A stretch of 64,000 nucleotides of DNA from Streptococcus plurextorum DSM 22810 (GCF_000423745.1 NZ_AUIO01000007.1:1-64000); one strand, 5' to 3'; counted from the first letter of the stretch, positions 38,301 to 49,700 are shown. Translations and numbers: made by a program. Notes: generated by a model from the sequence alone, not told the origin.

Positions 38301-38571
38301 GTATCGCGTGGACTATGCCCCAAGTTTTTTTGAAGATATGGATAAGCTCGACAAGGGAACCAGTCGGCAAATTGCCAGGTGGATTGATAAGCATCTGGTG
38401 GATGTGGATTTTCCACGTTCTCCTGGAAAGTATCTGACGGGCGATTTAGCTGGCTATGTCCGCTTTCGTGTCGGAAACTATCGTATCATTGCTGTCGTTG
38501 ACGAAGGAGAACTGGTCTTGCTCAATCTCCATGTCGGACATCGCTCCAATATTTATAAGAAGTTGAAATGA
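38293..38571 (+). CDS. RelE/ParE family toxin
   Basis: A 92-residue toxin of the RelE/ParE fold, expected to cleave mRNA at the ribosome or, less likely, to poison gyrase. Seen: YRVDYAPSFFEDMDKLDK, a two-helix region, and the C-terminal sheet GYVRFRVGNYRIIAVVDEGELVLLNLHVGHRSNIYKKL; R in RFRVGNYRI and the basic tail are typical for RelE. The reading frame is intact. Terminator at 38586. Confidence 0.9.
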   Translation: MAKYRVDYAPSFFEDMDKLDKGTSRQIARWIDKHLVDVDFPRSPGKYLTGDLAGYVRFRVGNYRIIAVVDEGELVLLNLHVGHRSNIYKKLK

Positions 38572-38585
38572 GAGAATTTCCTCCC

Positions 38586-38606
38586 AGACACCTTGAGGTG
38601 TCTTTT
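38586..38606 (+). terminator. Terminator after TA operon
   Basis: AGACACC-TTGA-GGTGTCT hairpin with T4, nearly the same as the one before the operon. Confidence 0.85.
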
Positions 38607-38704
38607 CGTTTTCTCAAAAATATCTGGTGAGGGAAGCAGATATTCATCACTTTTTCTAAAATCATTTGACCTGTAAAATAATGCTACTAATTCGATTTAA
38701 TTAG

Positions 38705-38732
38705 TTGAGAAATGGCGGAAAAATGCTATAAT
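38705..38732 (+). promoter_or_regulatory. Promoter of the MucBP surface protein gene
   Basis: TTGAGA (38705-38710), 16-nt spacer, TATAAT (38727-38732) with an upstream TG. The leader then has TACAT-T5-ATGTA. Confidence 0.8.
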
Positions 38733-38782
38733 TAAAACGTTGTACATTTTTTATGTATGTGATAAATTGAGGAGTATTTAAA

Positions 38783-41700
38783 ATGCTAGATAAATCAAAA
38801 ATCAAACTTAGTCGTCAGCGAAGCATGTTTTCAGAAAAACGTTTTCGCTACTCTATTCGTAAGTTTAACGTAGGCGTTGCATCCGTTGCGATTGCGGCTT
38901 TTATGTTGCTTGGAAATGGCGCTGTCGCTAAAGCTGACAGCACGCTTTCAGAAGCTTCTCCTGAAGTGGCTTCATCTGCTCTAGAGCGTAGTGCCACCAT
39001 CAACTACATTGTACAGTATGTCTTAGAAGATGGGACTTTGGTCAATGCTTCCCTTGCAAATGTGACGGTCACGACACAGGATGCTGTCGCAAAGACAACG
39101 GTTACGGTTACCGCTGACCTGCCAGAAGGGTATGAGTTAGCAGCTGGTCAAGAAGCTACGCTTACGCAAGAAGTGACTGAAAATGCTGAAAATATTGTCA
39201 CCATTAAGGTTGCTAAGAAAGCTGAAGTTGCAGTAGCAAGTACAGAAGCTGTCACATCAGAAGTTTCTACACCATCAGCTACAGCAGAGACAACTGTCGC
39301 AAGCGCACCAGAAACGGTTGAAGAAGCTAAAACAGTTCTTGAACAAGTTATCTCTGAAGCAGAGGTGTTAGCAAACGAAGCAGAGCGTTTAGAGGCGCTT
39401 GATAATGCAGAAAATCCGAGTTTGACAGTGGCTGCTGTGTCTACAAAACTTGCTGTAACAGACGCTACAGCGACGCTAAATGATGCCGTGGCAACACTTG
39501 GACAGGTCAACGCACAGATTGATGCAATCCGCACAAATGTGGCAGCACTTGCATTGGAATTGCGTAAGTTTTACCCAAATGGTGATATTGTTGCTTTACT
39601 AAACACTTCTACATCAACTACAGCAACATCATCACTTGATGTTAATAACCCTAACTCAATATACTACGCTCAACATGGTGAGTGGTATATTCCAGACCCA
39701 GTTAAAGCTGCCAATTCAGGTCTTCCTGTAGGAGATCAGCCTGCAACGATTACGGAAGCTGTAAAAACTTTACCAGATGGTTATATCGGAGATCAAGATG
39801 CCAACCGTGATACATTCTTAATTTTGAATCTTGATACCAAGGATGGTTATGGTGATGGTAACAACTTCAATGACTGGGTAGGAAAAAATTACTACGTTGT
39901 TTTCTCTGTATCAACGATAGCTTCTGAACGTGAAGCTAATGATGTTGTCTATGCTAAGTTAGTAGAAAAAACAACTACTGGTAGTACCGTTGTTAATACA
40001 ATTACGTTAACACCAGGTGTGTCAAATACATTTACTGAGTTAAGAGTCCTTGAGGGAAATGCAACACGCAACACAACTTATGGTTTCACTTATAATGTTC
40101 AAACTGTAAATGGTGGGACTACTCGAACACTTACTATTAATAACACTAACGGAAATAATAAAAATACCTTCCTGTATAATAAATTAGAGCCGAATCGTGT
40201 TGGTGAAGAATTCACAATTGCAACTGCAAATGTAACAGGCTCAACAACGCAAACGACTACCCATTACGTTAAAGAAAATGAAGCGACCGAACGTCCGCGT
40301 GAGATGCTAGCTAAATATACTCAAACGGATGGATTGATTGGTGATAATTTCCATATTGCTGGCGCTCTAGATTTTAATAACTATGAGCTTCTCGCAACTG
40401 AATTGCCAAGTGTTACATCAGGGACTCTTAAGTCTGACTATGTCGTAGGTACTCAAACGCTTCAATTACGACCTAACGGAAATGAAGCACGTTTAATAAC
40501 CATTACTGATTTGGACGGATCGGTTCAACAACAAATTTATATGTTGGATCCAAATAATCCAGACTGGGCAAAATTCTATAAGGCAAACATTAATAATGCG
40601 ACACTTTCAGATTTGAAAGATTATTTCAAACTAATGTTCACATCTGAGGTACTTGTGCCAGGTGCATATAACACCAAGGAAGGCACTTTCTCAGAGAAGT
40701 TTTATGAGGCAAGTAAGTTAGTTCTTGAAAGCACAGTTGTACAAGTTATGGATGTCAACGGTGATGTTCTTGGTACATTGAGCGATGACAAGTCAACGAT
40801 TACAACCAAACATGGTGCAACTCTTCCTGTTGCTAGCACAACTGACAGTATGGTTACAGGAGCTGATGGTACTATTTACCTGATTAATTATCATAAGATT
40901 TATAAAACAGATTCTGCGGGTAACTATGTAGATGCTAATGGTAACGTCCTTACTCCAATTATTTGGGATGTGGCAACGCCAAGCAATCCATTTGTTCCAG
41001 GTATATATGGACCAAGCGTTTCAGGTACAGATACTGTTACAATTTCTACAGGTCCTCTAACAGCAACTACTTATCCGGAAGCTATTTGGTACTTTGGATA
41101 TAACTATAAAACTTCTTCAACAGAAACTCGTTTGAAGGATGGAGAAACAGATTCTCGTTGGGATCTTGGTGGTACAGAGCTTGGTATGCGTAATACCAAC
41201 GCTAAGAATGAACAACACGCTCGCTATTGGTATGTCGAAAAAGGTGGCGTAGAAGTCTACTACATTGATACTGATGGAAATGTGTTCACCAATTTCACAG
41301 CTCCTGATAACACTACAGTTACAGATAAAGTTACTCTTGTGGGTCACGGAGATACTGATTCAGCCTACGATACGACAACTGTTCGCTATGAGAAAATCAC
41401 TGCTGCGGATGGAACAGTCTACTGGTATAAAGCAATTGATACGACGACTGCCAACCTTCACCCAGTTGTGAACGATACAACTGATACTGACTATCGTGCA
41501 AACGAAAAAATTGAAGCAGAAACAGGAAAAATTGCTACGGATACCGTTAAGCAAATAACCTACGTCTACGAAAAAGCTGGTAGCGTCATCGTTCACTACG
41601 TAGACCAAGACGGCAATCCACTTGAAGGTATCACGGATGCTGGTGCGACAACTGCAAGTACGGTTACAGATACAGACAATGGCCAAGCAGGATCTACCTA

Positions 41701-43843
41701 TGATACTAAAGATCTGAAACCAAATACGATTACTACAGCAGATGGCAAGATTTATCGTCTTGTTCCTGCGGCTACTAAAGGTGATGAGACTGGAACAGTT
41801 GTTTCAGGTGAGACCAAGGAAGTGACTTATGTCTACCAATTGGTTAAAGGTGATGTCATTGTTCATTATGTTGATACTGATGGTAACACCATTGCAGACA
41901 CGGTAACAGACCAGACAGTTATCGAAACAGGGACAGACTACAATACGACTGACAACAAGCCTGAGAAGATTGTCAATGACACTACAGGCGATGTTTACTA
42001 CATCCTGCCAACAGGGTCTGAAATCCAAGCAGGCTCTGCAGCTGAGACTGGTAAGGTTGTTGAAGGCACGACAGAAGTGACCTATGTTTACCAAAAAGCT
42101 GGTAATGTCAAAGTCAACTACACCCTAGCAGATGGCACAGTTATCAAGGATCCTGTATTTGATGAGACCAATCAAAAACCAGGTTATGGCTACAATACAA
42201 CCGATAACAAGCCAGAAACGATTACCACTACTGATGGTAAGGTTTATCGCCTTGTACCAACGGCAACTGTTGGAAATGAAACAGGTGATGTCGAATCAGG
42301 TAAGACGATCGAAGTAACTTACATCTACGAAGAAGTGAAATCTGATGTTGTGGTGGAATACTACGATACATTAGGAAATACCATTGCTAAGACAGTGACT
42401 GATACCGACGATGCTTCAGTAGGTACCGTCTACAACACTGATGAAGACAACCGTCCAGATACCATCACGACAGATGCTGGTGTGGTTTACTACTACAAGG
42501 AAGTCAAAGATACTTCTGCATCAACGACTGGTAAAGTAGCAGAAACAACGACAACTGTTCAGTATGTCTATGAAAAAGCTGGCTCTGTAACGGTTAACTA
42601 CGTGACCACAAACGGTATTGTGATCAAGACTCCTGTCAAGGATGAGGAAAACGCTAAGCCAGGTTCACCATACGATACGACCGATAACAAGCCAAACACC
42701 ATCACCACTGAAGATGGTAAGACTTACCGCCTTGTACCAAACAAGACCACAGGTGAGGAAAATGGTACTATCACTTCAGGCCAAGACAAGCAAGTGACCT
42801 ATGTCTATGAAGAAGTCAAGGGTGATGTTGTCGTTGAGTACTACGATACTAAGGGTAATCTGATTAGCGGTCTTTCTGAAACAGGAGTGGTCATTGACTC
42901 TACAGAAGTTGATACTCCACTTTCATCAACAGGCACAGCCTACAATACAGACGAAGACAACCGTCCAAGCACTATTACAACAGCAGATGGAAAAGTTTAC
43001 TACTACAAGGCAGTCAAAGACACTTCTGCGGCAACGACTGGGCAGGTGGTAGAAGGTACAACGACTGTTCAGTATGTTTACGAAGAAGCTGGTAATGTAG
43101 TGATCAACTACATCACTGAAGACGGTACAGTCATCAAGACCCCTGTTAATGATGAGACAAACGTACCAGCAGGTAAGTCTTATGACACGACTGATAACAA
43201 GCCAAACACCATCACCACAGCTGATGGAACAGTTTATGAATTGATTCCATCTGCAACCATTGGTAATGAGAATGGCTCAGTTGAATCTGGTCAGACAACT
43301 CAAGTGACCTATGTCTACCGTAAAGTTGTGACGCCAAATCATAAGACGGTCACAAACCACGTCGATGAAAATGGCAACCCAATTGCGCCACAAGAAGAGG
43401 GAAGCACACCGAATAAATCCATCCCAGGTTATGAGTTTACTGGTAAAACCATAACAGATAAAGATGGTAATGTGACGCACATCTACCGTAAAGTTGTGAC
43501 GCCAAATCATAAGACGGTCACAAACCACGTCGATGAAAATGGCAACCCAATTGCGCCACAAGAAGAGGGAAGCACACCGAATAAATCCATCCCAGGTTAT
43601 GAGTTTACTGGTAAAACCATAACAGATAAAGATGGTAATGTGACGCATATTTACCGTAAAGTTACCGGTACTGTGACTCCTAAAGTTCCTGGAGAACAAG
43701 GAGGAACCGTGACGCAAACAGGTCATCAGGCTGAAGAACTTCCAAATACTGGTGAAGAACATTCTGTTATCAGTGCTCTTGGTTTGGCAATGGTAGCAGC
43801 AGCCTTCGGTATGTCGGCAAAACGTCGCCGTGATGAAGAATAA
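38783..43843 (+). CDS. YSIRK/LPxTG surface protein with MucBP repeats
   Basis: A 1686-residue wall-anchored adhesin. Order: YSIRK-type signal peptide (RYSIRKFNVGVASVAIAAF, cleavage near VAKA-DS), an N-terminal strand domain and Ala/Glu-rich helical stalk (about 60-265), a large unique domain (about 285-840, IYYAQHGEWYIPDP...), then about eight MucBP-type repeats of 80-100 residues (V.V.Y.D..GN.I, ..TYDT.D.KPNTITT.DG..Y.L, ..VTYVY), and two 56-residue repeats starting KVVTPNHKTVTNHVDENGNP that are almost identical in DNA. It ends ELPNTGE, hydrophobic helix, KRRRDEE. MucBP domains bind mucin in other species; the unique domain is the likely receptor head. Confidence 0.93.
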   Translation: MLDKSKIKLSRQRSMFSEKRFRYSIRKFNVGVASVAIAAFMLLGNGAVAKADSTLSEASPEVASSALERSATINYIVQYVLEDGTLVNASLANVTVTTQDAVAKTTVTVTADLPEGYELAAGQEATLTQEVTENAENIVTIKVAKKAEVAVASTEAVTSEVSTPSATAETTVASAPETVEEAKTVLEQVISEAEVLANEAERLEALDNAENPSLTVAAVSTKLAVTDATATLNDAVATLGQVNAQIDAIRTNVAALALELRKFYPNGDIVALLNTSTSTTATSSLDVNNPNSIYYAQHGEWYIPDPVKAANSGLPVGDQPATITEAVKTLPDGYIGDQDANRDTFLILNLDTKDGYGDGNNFNDWVGKNYYVVFSVSTIASEREANDVVYAKLVEKTTTGSTVVNTITLTPGVSNTFTELRVLEGNATRNTTYGFTYNVQTVNGGTTRTLTINNTNGNNKNTFLYNKLEPNRVGEEFTIATANVTGSTTQTTTHYVKENEATERPREMLAKYTQTDGLIGDNFHIAGALDFNNYELLATELPSVTSGTLKSDYVVGTQTLQLRPNGNEARLITITDLDGSVQQQIYMLDPNNPDWAKFYKANINNATLSDLKDYFKLMFTSEVLVPGAYNTKEGTFSEKFYEASKLVLESTVVQVMDVNGDVLGTLSDDKSTITTKHGATLPVASTTDSMVTGADGTIYLINYHKIYKTDSAGNYVDANGNVLTPIIWDVATPSNPFVPGIYGPSVSGTDTVTISTGPLTATTYPEAIWYFGYNYKTSSTETRLKDGETDSRWDLGGTELGMRNTNAKNEQHARYWYVEKGGVEVYYIDTDGNVFTNFTAPDNTTVTDKVTLVGHGDTDSAYDTTTVRYEKITAADGTVYWYKAIDTTTANLHPVVNDTTDTDYRANEKIEAETGKIATDTVKQITYVYEKAGSVIVHYVDQDGNPLEGITDAGATTASTVTDTDNGQAGSTYDTKDLKPNTITTADGKIYRLVPAATKGDETGTVVSGETKEVTYVYQLVKGDVIVHYVDTDGNTIADTVTDQTVIETGTDYNTTDNKPEKIVNDTTGDVYYILPTGSEIQAGSAAETGKVVEGTTEVTYVYQKAGNVKVNYTLADGTVIKDPVFDETNQKPGYGYNTTDNKPETITTTDGKVYRLVPTATVGNETGDVESGKTIEVTYIYEEVKSDVVVEYYDTLGNTIAKTVTDTDDASVGTVYNTDEDNRPDTITTDAGVVYYYKEVKDTSASTTGKVAETTTTVQYVYEKAGSVTVNYVTTNGIVIKTPVKDEENAKPGSPYDTTDNKPNTITTEDGKTYRLVPNKTTGEENGTITSGQDKQVTYVYEEVKGDVVVEYYDTKGNLISGLSETGVVIDSTEVDTPLSSTGTAYNTDEDNRPSTITTADGKVYYYKAVKDTSAATTGQVVEGTTTVQYVYEEAGNVVINYITEDGTVIKTPVNDETNVPAGKSYDTTDNKPNTITTADGTVYELIPSATIGNENGSVESGQTTQVTYVYRKVVTPNHKTVTNHVDENGNPIAPQEEGSTPNKSIPGYEFTGKTITDKDGNVTHIYRKVVTPNHKTVTNHVDENGNPIAPQEEGSTPNKSIPGYEFTGKTITDKDGNVTHIYRKVTGTVTPKVPGEQGGTVTQTGHQAEELPNTGEEHSVISALGLAMVAAAFGMSAKRRRDEE
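43321..43656 (+). repeat. Two near-identical 168-bp tandem repeats
   Basis: Copies 43321-43488 and 43489-43656 differ by only two bases near the end (CACATC versus CATATT), inside the adhesin gene. Each encodes 56 residues. A third copy is started (TAAAGTT at 43657) but diverges at once. Confidence 0.92.
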
Positions 43844-43873
43844 TTTCAAAATGTCTTCTAAAAATGACTGAAG

Positions 43874-43911
43874 AAAATCCCCTAAAAGCATTAGCTTTTA
43901 GGGGATTTTTT
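43874..43911. terminator. Terminator after adhesin gene
   Basis: AAAATCCCCTAAAAGC / GCTTTTAGGGGATTTT with ATTA loop; usable from both sides, as the next gene is convergent. Confidence 0.9.
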
Positions 43912-43916
43912 AATCG

Positions 43917-44936
43917 TCAGGACAGCTGGTCAATGGCTGCTTTGATGCGGTCAATTTGCTTGCCAAAGCGTAGGTTCCAGTCATCACGCATGATGTCGAG
44001 GCATTTTTGATAGGCTTTTATAGCTTGTTTTCTTTCCCCTAGTCGGAGATGACAAATCGCGATTGACTCATGAAAATCGGTGTAACGAGGCTTGTCCTTT
44101 GCCTCAAAGGCTCTTTGCCAAAGGGGAATAGCTAAGCGGTAAGCGTCATTTTTACAAAATTGATTAGCAACAGCATAAAGGACACGCCAATCATTAGGAA
44201 ACTGATCAGCTAGCAAGAGGTACTTATCCTGAACTGTAAGAAAACCAGCTGTTTTCTCTTCAATTAAGATGGCGTAGAAATGGTTAAGATTATCTGGATT
44301 GTGCTTGATAGCCTCTTCCAGGGTCTTTTTAGCCTCAGAAAGCCTTCCGTCAGCTAACAAATTATCCAATAGATATAAGTAAATACGCTTGTTTTCAGGA
44401 CTTGCTTTAAGCACTTTTTGATAGTAATCAATCAGCTCATGATGGCCACCGGTGTCCCAGTCGTAGATAGCGCCTTGTGATGCATTATTGATGATGTTGA
44501 TGTCAAACTTTGAATTTGGTTGCAAATCTAGAGCTTTTTTGGCATAAGTGACAGCCAATTCTTGCAACTGTTTGGCTTGAGAGTGATACAAAAATCCCAA
44601 TTCACTAATGGCTCGATAATTGAGAGGATTTTGGTGAATTTCATCGTGTAGAAAGCTTTCAAATCTCTGAAACTCATTATATGATAATGGATAACCAGAC
44701 TCTAGTTGATTTGATATTTTATCGTACATCTTGTCTTTGGTATAGTCAAAAAGCTCATCAATGCTGACGCCAAATACTGTGGCCAAATCAGGTAAGAGGT
44801 TAATATCTGGGAAAGCAGCATTTGTCTCCCATTTAGATATTGCTTGATTTGACAACCCTAGTTTATCAGCCAATTGTGTTTGATTAAGACCACAAGAAAG
44901 ACGAAGTTTTCTGATTTTTTCTCCAATGGTTTGCAT
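43917..44936 (-). CDS. XRE family regulator with TPR repeats
   Basis: A 339-residue protein: an N-terminal helix-turn-helix (IGEKIRKLRLSCGLNQTQLADKLGLSNQAISKWETNAAFPDI, about 4-46), then a superhelix of TPR-like repeats (for example ELAVTYAKKALDLQPNS, AKKTLEEAIKHNPDN, AIKAYQKCLDI). This is the layout of peptide-sensing RRNPP-like regulators and of general XRE-TPR proteins; no peptide gene is seen beside it. A minus-strand promoter (TTGTTT-17-TATAAT, 45013-44985) overlaps two direct repeats ATCGAAAA, a possible autoregulatory site. Confidence 0.85.
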   Translation of the reverse strand: MQTIGEKIRKLRLSCGLNQTQLADKLGLSNQAISKWETNAAFPDINLLPDLATVFGVSIDELFDYTKDKMYDKISNQLESGYPLSYNEFQRFESFLHDEIHQNPLNYRAISELGFLYHSQAKQLQELAVTYAKKALDLQPNSKFDINIINNASQGAIYDWDTGGHHELIDYYQKVLKASPENKRIYLYLLDNLLADGRLSEAKKTLEEAIKHNPDNLNHFYAILIEEKTAGFLTVQDKYLLLADQFPNDWRVLYAVANQFCKNDAYRLAIPLWQRAFEAKDKPRYTDFHESIAICHLRLGERKQAIKAYQKCLDIMRDDWNLRFGKQIDRIKAAIDQLS

Positions 44937-44984
44937 AGTTGCCTCCTATTTTAACTAATCTCATCAGGGATCCTTGATAATCTT

Positions 44985-45013
44985 ATTATAAGATGAGTTA
45001 TATCGAAAAACAA
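44985..45013 (-). promoter_or_regulatory. Promoter of the XRE-TPR gene
   Basis: On the minus strand TTGTTT (45013-45008), 17-nt spacer, TATAAT (44990-44985). Direct repeats ATCGAAAA at 45002 and 45013 (plus strand) lie at the -35. Confidence 0.6.
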
Positions 45014-45149
45014 TCGAAAATTTAGGGATAAAGGTAGCAGTTTGGTTGGAAAAACTGTTTTTTCTAGGTCATCTCTTCATCCTTGTTGGCAGATGAAATT
45101 CTTTCTCATTTTTGATATAATATAAGCATTATATGCTCAGGAGGGACTT

Positions 45150-46007
45150 ATGGCGACAGTGATGGATGGGAAAGGTTTAGCTCAGCAGATGCAAGCAGAG
45201 CTGGCAGAAAAAGTTAAGGGATTAAAAGAAAAACATGGTATTGTACCAGGCCTAGTTGTCCTTTTAGTTGGCGACAATCCTGCTAGCCAAGTTTACGTGC
45301 GTAATAAGGAACGCGCAGCCTTGGCAGCTGGCTTTCTCAGTCAAACGGTTCGTTTACCAGAAGATACCTCTGAAGCAGAGCTTTTATCCCTCATCGAAAC
45401 TTATAATCAAGATAGTCACTATCATGGGATTTTGGTTCAGCTTCCCTTGCCTGAACATATTGATGAGCAAAAGGTACTTTTAGCGATTGCACCTGAGAAG
45501 GACGTGGATGGCTTTCATCCGACCAATATGGGCAATCTCTGGTCTGGTAATGCTGTCATGGTGCCTTGTACACCAGCAGGCATTATGAAGATGTTTGACG
45601 CCTATCAGATTGAATTGGAAGGTAAGGTAGCAGTTGTTATTGGTCGCAGCAATATTGTGGGCAAGCCAATGGCTCATCTCCTGTTAGAGAAAAATGCAAC
45701 GGTTACACTGACGCATTCACGAACCAAGGATTTGGCTGGAGTGGCTAAGCAAGCAGATATCTTAGTGGTTGCAATTGGTCGTGGACACTTTGTCACAAAA
45801 GATTTTGTCAAAGAAGGTGCAGTTGTTATTGATGTGGGCATGAACCGTGATAGTAATGGAAAGCTGATTGGTGATGTCGCTTACGATGAAGTAGCAGAAA
45901 TAGCCAGTTATATCACGCCAGTCCCAGGCGGTGTTGGTCCAATGACCATTACCATGCTACTAGAACAGACCTATGATTCAGCTCTTCGCAGTTTGTCCCA
46001 AAAATGA
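45150..46007 (+). CDS. folD: Bifunctional methylenetetrahydrofolate dehydrogenase/cyclohydrolase
   Basis: Interconverts methylene-, methenyl- and formyl-THF with NADP. 285 residues. Conserved blocks: [14 protein letters not shown] with the catalytic lysine region, [36 protein letters not shown], the NADP site [17 protein letters not shown] and [21 protein letters not shown] precedes the start; an extended -10 (TGATATAAT) is followed by AGCAT-TAT-ATGCT at the start of the leader. rnc follows after 12 nt. Confidence 0.97.
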   Translation: MATVMDGKGLAQQMQAELAEKVKGLKEKHGIVPGLVVLLVGDNPASQVYVRNKERAALAAGFLSQTVRLPEDTSEAELLSLIETYNQDSHYHGILVQLPLPEHIDEQKVLLAIAPEKDVDGFHPTNMGNLWSGNAVMVPCTPAGIMKMFDAYQIELEGKVAVVIGRSNIVGKPMAHLLLEKNATVTLTHSRTKDLAGVAKQADILVVAIGRGHFVTKDFVKEGAVVIDVGMNRDSNGKLIGDVAYDEVAEIASYITPVPGGVGPMTITMLLEQTYDSALRSLSQK

Positions 46008-46019
46008 TGAAAAGAGATT

Positions 46020-46703
46020 ATGGAAAAACTAGAATTATTATTGCAGGAGCGTTTTGCGATTGTTTTTGACAATAAAGCAGTCTTAGAGACAGCTTTCACC
46101 CATACCAGTTATGCCAACGAACATAAGGATTTGGAAACGACACATAACGAACGGTTAGAATTTTTGGGAGATGCTGCCTTGCAATTGACCATTTCACGCT
46201 ACCTTTATCAAAAATACCCTGATATGCCAGAAGGGGACATGTCTAAAATGCGCGCAACGATTGTTCGTGAGGAGTCTTTAGCAGGCTTTTCGCGTCAGTG
46301 TGGTTTTGATCAGCACATTAAGTTAGGAAAAGGTGAGGAAAAGAACGGTGGAAGGCGACGCCCAGCCATTTTAGGGGATCTTTTCGAGGCTTTTTTAGGC
46401 GCTCTGCTCTTGGATAAGGGGATTGGTGCTGTTGAAGAATTTCTCAAAACCGTCATGATTCCTCAAGTGGAGAAGGGGAATTATGAGAGGGTCAAAGATT
46501 ATAAAACAGCCCTTCAAGAGCTGCTACAGGTTAATGGCGATGTGGTGATTTCGTATCATGTTATCAAAGAAGTAGGCCCTGCTCACGACAAAACCTTTGA
46601 AATGGAAGTCTTGGTTAATGGGGAGAGCCTTAGCCGAGGGGTTGGAAAATCAAAGAAAATTGCAGAGCAAGAAGCAGCAAAGGCTGCGCTTGAAAAGCTC
46701 TAA
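46020..46703 (+). CDS. rnc: Ribonuclease III
   Basis: Cuts double-stranded RNA in rRNA processing and antisense control. 227 residues: catalytic domain with the signature [14 protein letters not shown] (43-56), second metal-binding block [14 protein letters not shown], and a C-terminal double-stranded RNA-binding domain ([11 protein letters not shown]... [21 protein letters not shown]). Lies between folD and smc; the rnc-smc order is standard for streptococci. Confidence 0.96.
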   Translation: MEKLELLLQERFAIVFDNKAVLETAFTHTSYANEHKDLETTHNERLEFLGDAALQLTISRYLYQKYPDMPEGDMSKMRATIVREESLAGFSRQCGFDQHIKLGKGEEKNGGRRRPAILGDLFEAFLGALLLDKGIGAVEEFLKTVMIPQVEKGNYERVKDYKTALQELLQVNGDVVISYHVIKEVGPAHDKTFEMEVLVNGESLSRGVGKSKKIAEQEAAKAALEKL

Positions 46704-46755
46704 CCAGTGTTTATAAAGGCATACATTTTATAAACAAAGAATTATTGAGGAAGTT

Positions 46756-49700
46756 ATGTTTCTAAAACAGATTGAAATGCAGGGCTTTAAGTCGTTTGCT
46801 GATAGGACCAAGGTTGAATTTGACCGAGGCGTTACAGCAGTTGTAGGACCAAATGGCTCTGGTAAATCTAATATTACAGAAAGCCTGCGTTGGGCATTGG
46901 GAGAGTCTTCTGCTAAGAGTCTTCGTGGCGGTAAGATGCCAGATGTCATCTTTGCAGGTACTCAAAATCGAAAACCGCTCAACTTTGCTCAGGTGACCGT
47001 TATTTTAGACAATAGCGATGGATTTCTTGAAGGTAAAGGTCCAGAAATCAGAGTAGAGCGTCAGATTTACCGAAATGGTGATAGTGAATACCTAATCGAT
47101 GGTAAAAAGGTCCGCATGAAAGACATTCATGACCTTTTTATGGACACTGGTTTGGGAAGAGATTCTTTTTCGATCATTTCCCAAGGTCGTGTAGAATCGA
47201 TTTTCAATTCAAAGCCTGAGGAGCGACGTGCCATCTTTGAGGAAGCTGCTGGTGTCTTAAAGTATAAGTCGCGTAAGAAGGAGACCGAAGCCAAACTCAG
47301 CCAAACACAGGATAATCTAGACCGTTTGGAAGATATTATCTATGAGCTAGACCACCAGATTAAACCATTGGAAAAGCAAGCTGAAGTTGCTAAACGCTTT
47401 ATGGTTCTGGAAGAGGAGCGCCGAGGCTTACATCTGGATATTTTGGTGGCAGACATCCACTCTTATAAGGAAAAATGGCAGAGCAAAGAGGCTGCTTTAG
47501 AGCAGACTAAGAAGGAGCTCTCAGCCTACTACCAACAGCGGGAGCACTTAGAGGAGCAAAACCAAGAGCTCAAAGAGAGACGCCATCAGCTCAATGAAGA
47601 GCAAGCGAAAAAACAAGCAGAACTCATGGATTTGACACGCTTGCAAGCTGATTTAGAACGTCAAATTGACCTGCTAAAATTAGAGTCCAGCCAAAAGGAA
47701 GAAAAAAAAGCTGATGCTAGTGCTCGCTTGTCTCAGCTGGTCAGCGATCAGGAGAGCCTAGCCTTATCTCAGGCAGAAAAAGAAAAACGGCTCAAGGAAC
47801 TTGCTGAGCACTTAGAGGCTTCTAGATTACAAATGGCAAATCTAGAAGAACAGCTGGAAAAATTTTCAACGAGCCCTGACCAAATTATCGAAAACCTCCG
47901 TGAGGACTTTGTCAAACTCATGGAGAAAGAGGCCGATTTATCTAACCATTTGACAGCGGTTCAGGCTGAAATTGATAACAATCAACAGCTCAACGAAAGC
48001 CGCTCTGCTGAGTTAGTGCAGTTATTAGCTGAAAAAGAGACGCTTGAAGTCAGTCTTAAAAAGGAAAAAAGTGCTCATCAAGAGGCGGTAAAAGCTGTCA
48101 AGGATTTATTGGTAGATTACCAGAGATACTCTGACCAATTGTCGGTTGATCAAAAAACTTACGAGACTGAACAAGGGATTATGTTTGACTTGCTTGATCA
48201 GGTGAAAAATAAAGAGGCAAGGCAAAATAGCCTTTTGGCCATCCAAAAAAATCATAGCAACTTTTTTGCAGGTGTTAAAGCGATTTTGCAAAATGCTGAC
48301 CAAGTTGGCGGTATTATCGGGGCGGTTAGTGAGCATCTAACCTTTGATACCTCTTATCAAACTGCTCTCGAGATTGCTCTTGGAGGTGCTAGTCAGCACA
48401 TTATTGTGGAGGATGAAGCTGCCGCTAAGAGGGGGATTGACTTCTTGAAGGCTAACCGTCTGGGGCGTGCGACCTTTTTACCTTTGACGACCATTAAGTC
48501 TCGTGAGGTGCCAACCAACTATCGCATGAAGCTAGAAGCTGCTCCAGGTTTTATAGGCTTTGCGAGTGATTTGGTGATTGCTAATCCGCGATTGGCTCAT
48601 ATCTTTGGCAATCTTCTAGGGACTATTGCTATTTTTGAGCATATCGATAAGGCAAACCAAGCGGCACGTCAAGTCAATTTTCAGGTGCGTATGGTAACCC
48701 TTGACGGCTCTGAAATCCGACCAGGAGGAGCCTTTGCAGGAGGTTCTCAGCGACAAAATACCACCACTTTCATTCAACCAGAACTTGATGCCTTGGCTAG
48801 TGAGCTCTCAGAGTTGCATGATCAGTTACGTCTACAAGAGCAAAAAGTGGCACAAAGCCAAAAAGACTTGAAGGCGACTGAAGTGAGGCTGAATAGTATT
48901 AAAGAAGCTGGAGAAGAAGCACGCTTATCCGAGCAAAAACGTCATTTTGCCTACGAACAAGTGGCGGAGCGTTTTGATCAAGTTGAACAGCTCTGCAAAC
49001 TCCTTAGGGAACAAGCAGATCAGACAGGCCAAAAAGAGTTATTTGAGCGTAAGGAACACTTAGAAGCTCAGCTATTGACCCTATCAAAGGACAAGGAACA
49101 GGTATCTGATAACTTAGTCAAAATCAAGGAAAATAAGGACAGTATCACTGCCAAAGTCCAAGAGCTAAGAGAAGACTTGTCTCACTGTCGTTTAGACGAG
49201 CGGGAAAAATTAAGTGAGATTCGCTTTGAAGAGACGGACCTTAATCGCCTAAAAACAGAGCAGTCCAATCTCGAAAAGGAAATTCGCTCGCTGTCACACT
49301 GGTTATCAAGTGACCTGTCTGAGGTTGAAGTGGCTCAATTGCCAATTTTAGAAGAGCAACTAGCTGAAAGCAGTAGTCGTCAAACAGAAACCGAACAAGC
49401 TCTTGTACGGTTACGCTTTGAGTTAGAAGATTGCGAAGGTAGTCTGGAAGATTTGGAAGAACAGCTTCAAAAAGCTAGTCACAAAAATGAAGGGCTGATT
49501 CGTCAGCAGGCACATTTAGAAGCTGAATTGGAAAATCTTGGGGAAAAATTGCAAAGCTTTGCTCGTAGTCTCTCAGAAGATTATCAAATCAGTTTTGACG
49601 AAGCCAAAGCTCAAGCGCATCTACTTGATAATATTGAGCATTCACGTCAGCTATTAACGGATTTGAACCGTCAAATCAAAGCGCTTGGGCCAGTTAATCT

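Noticed and set aside
43277-43891. 204-codon minus-strand frame opposite the adhesin repeats
   Set aside because: It follows from the duplicated repeat codons; no start signals.
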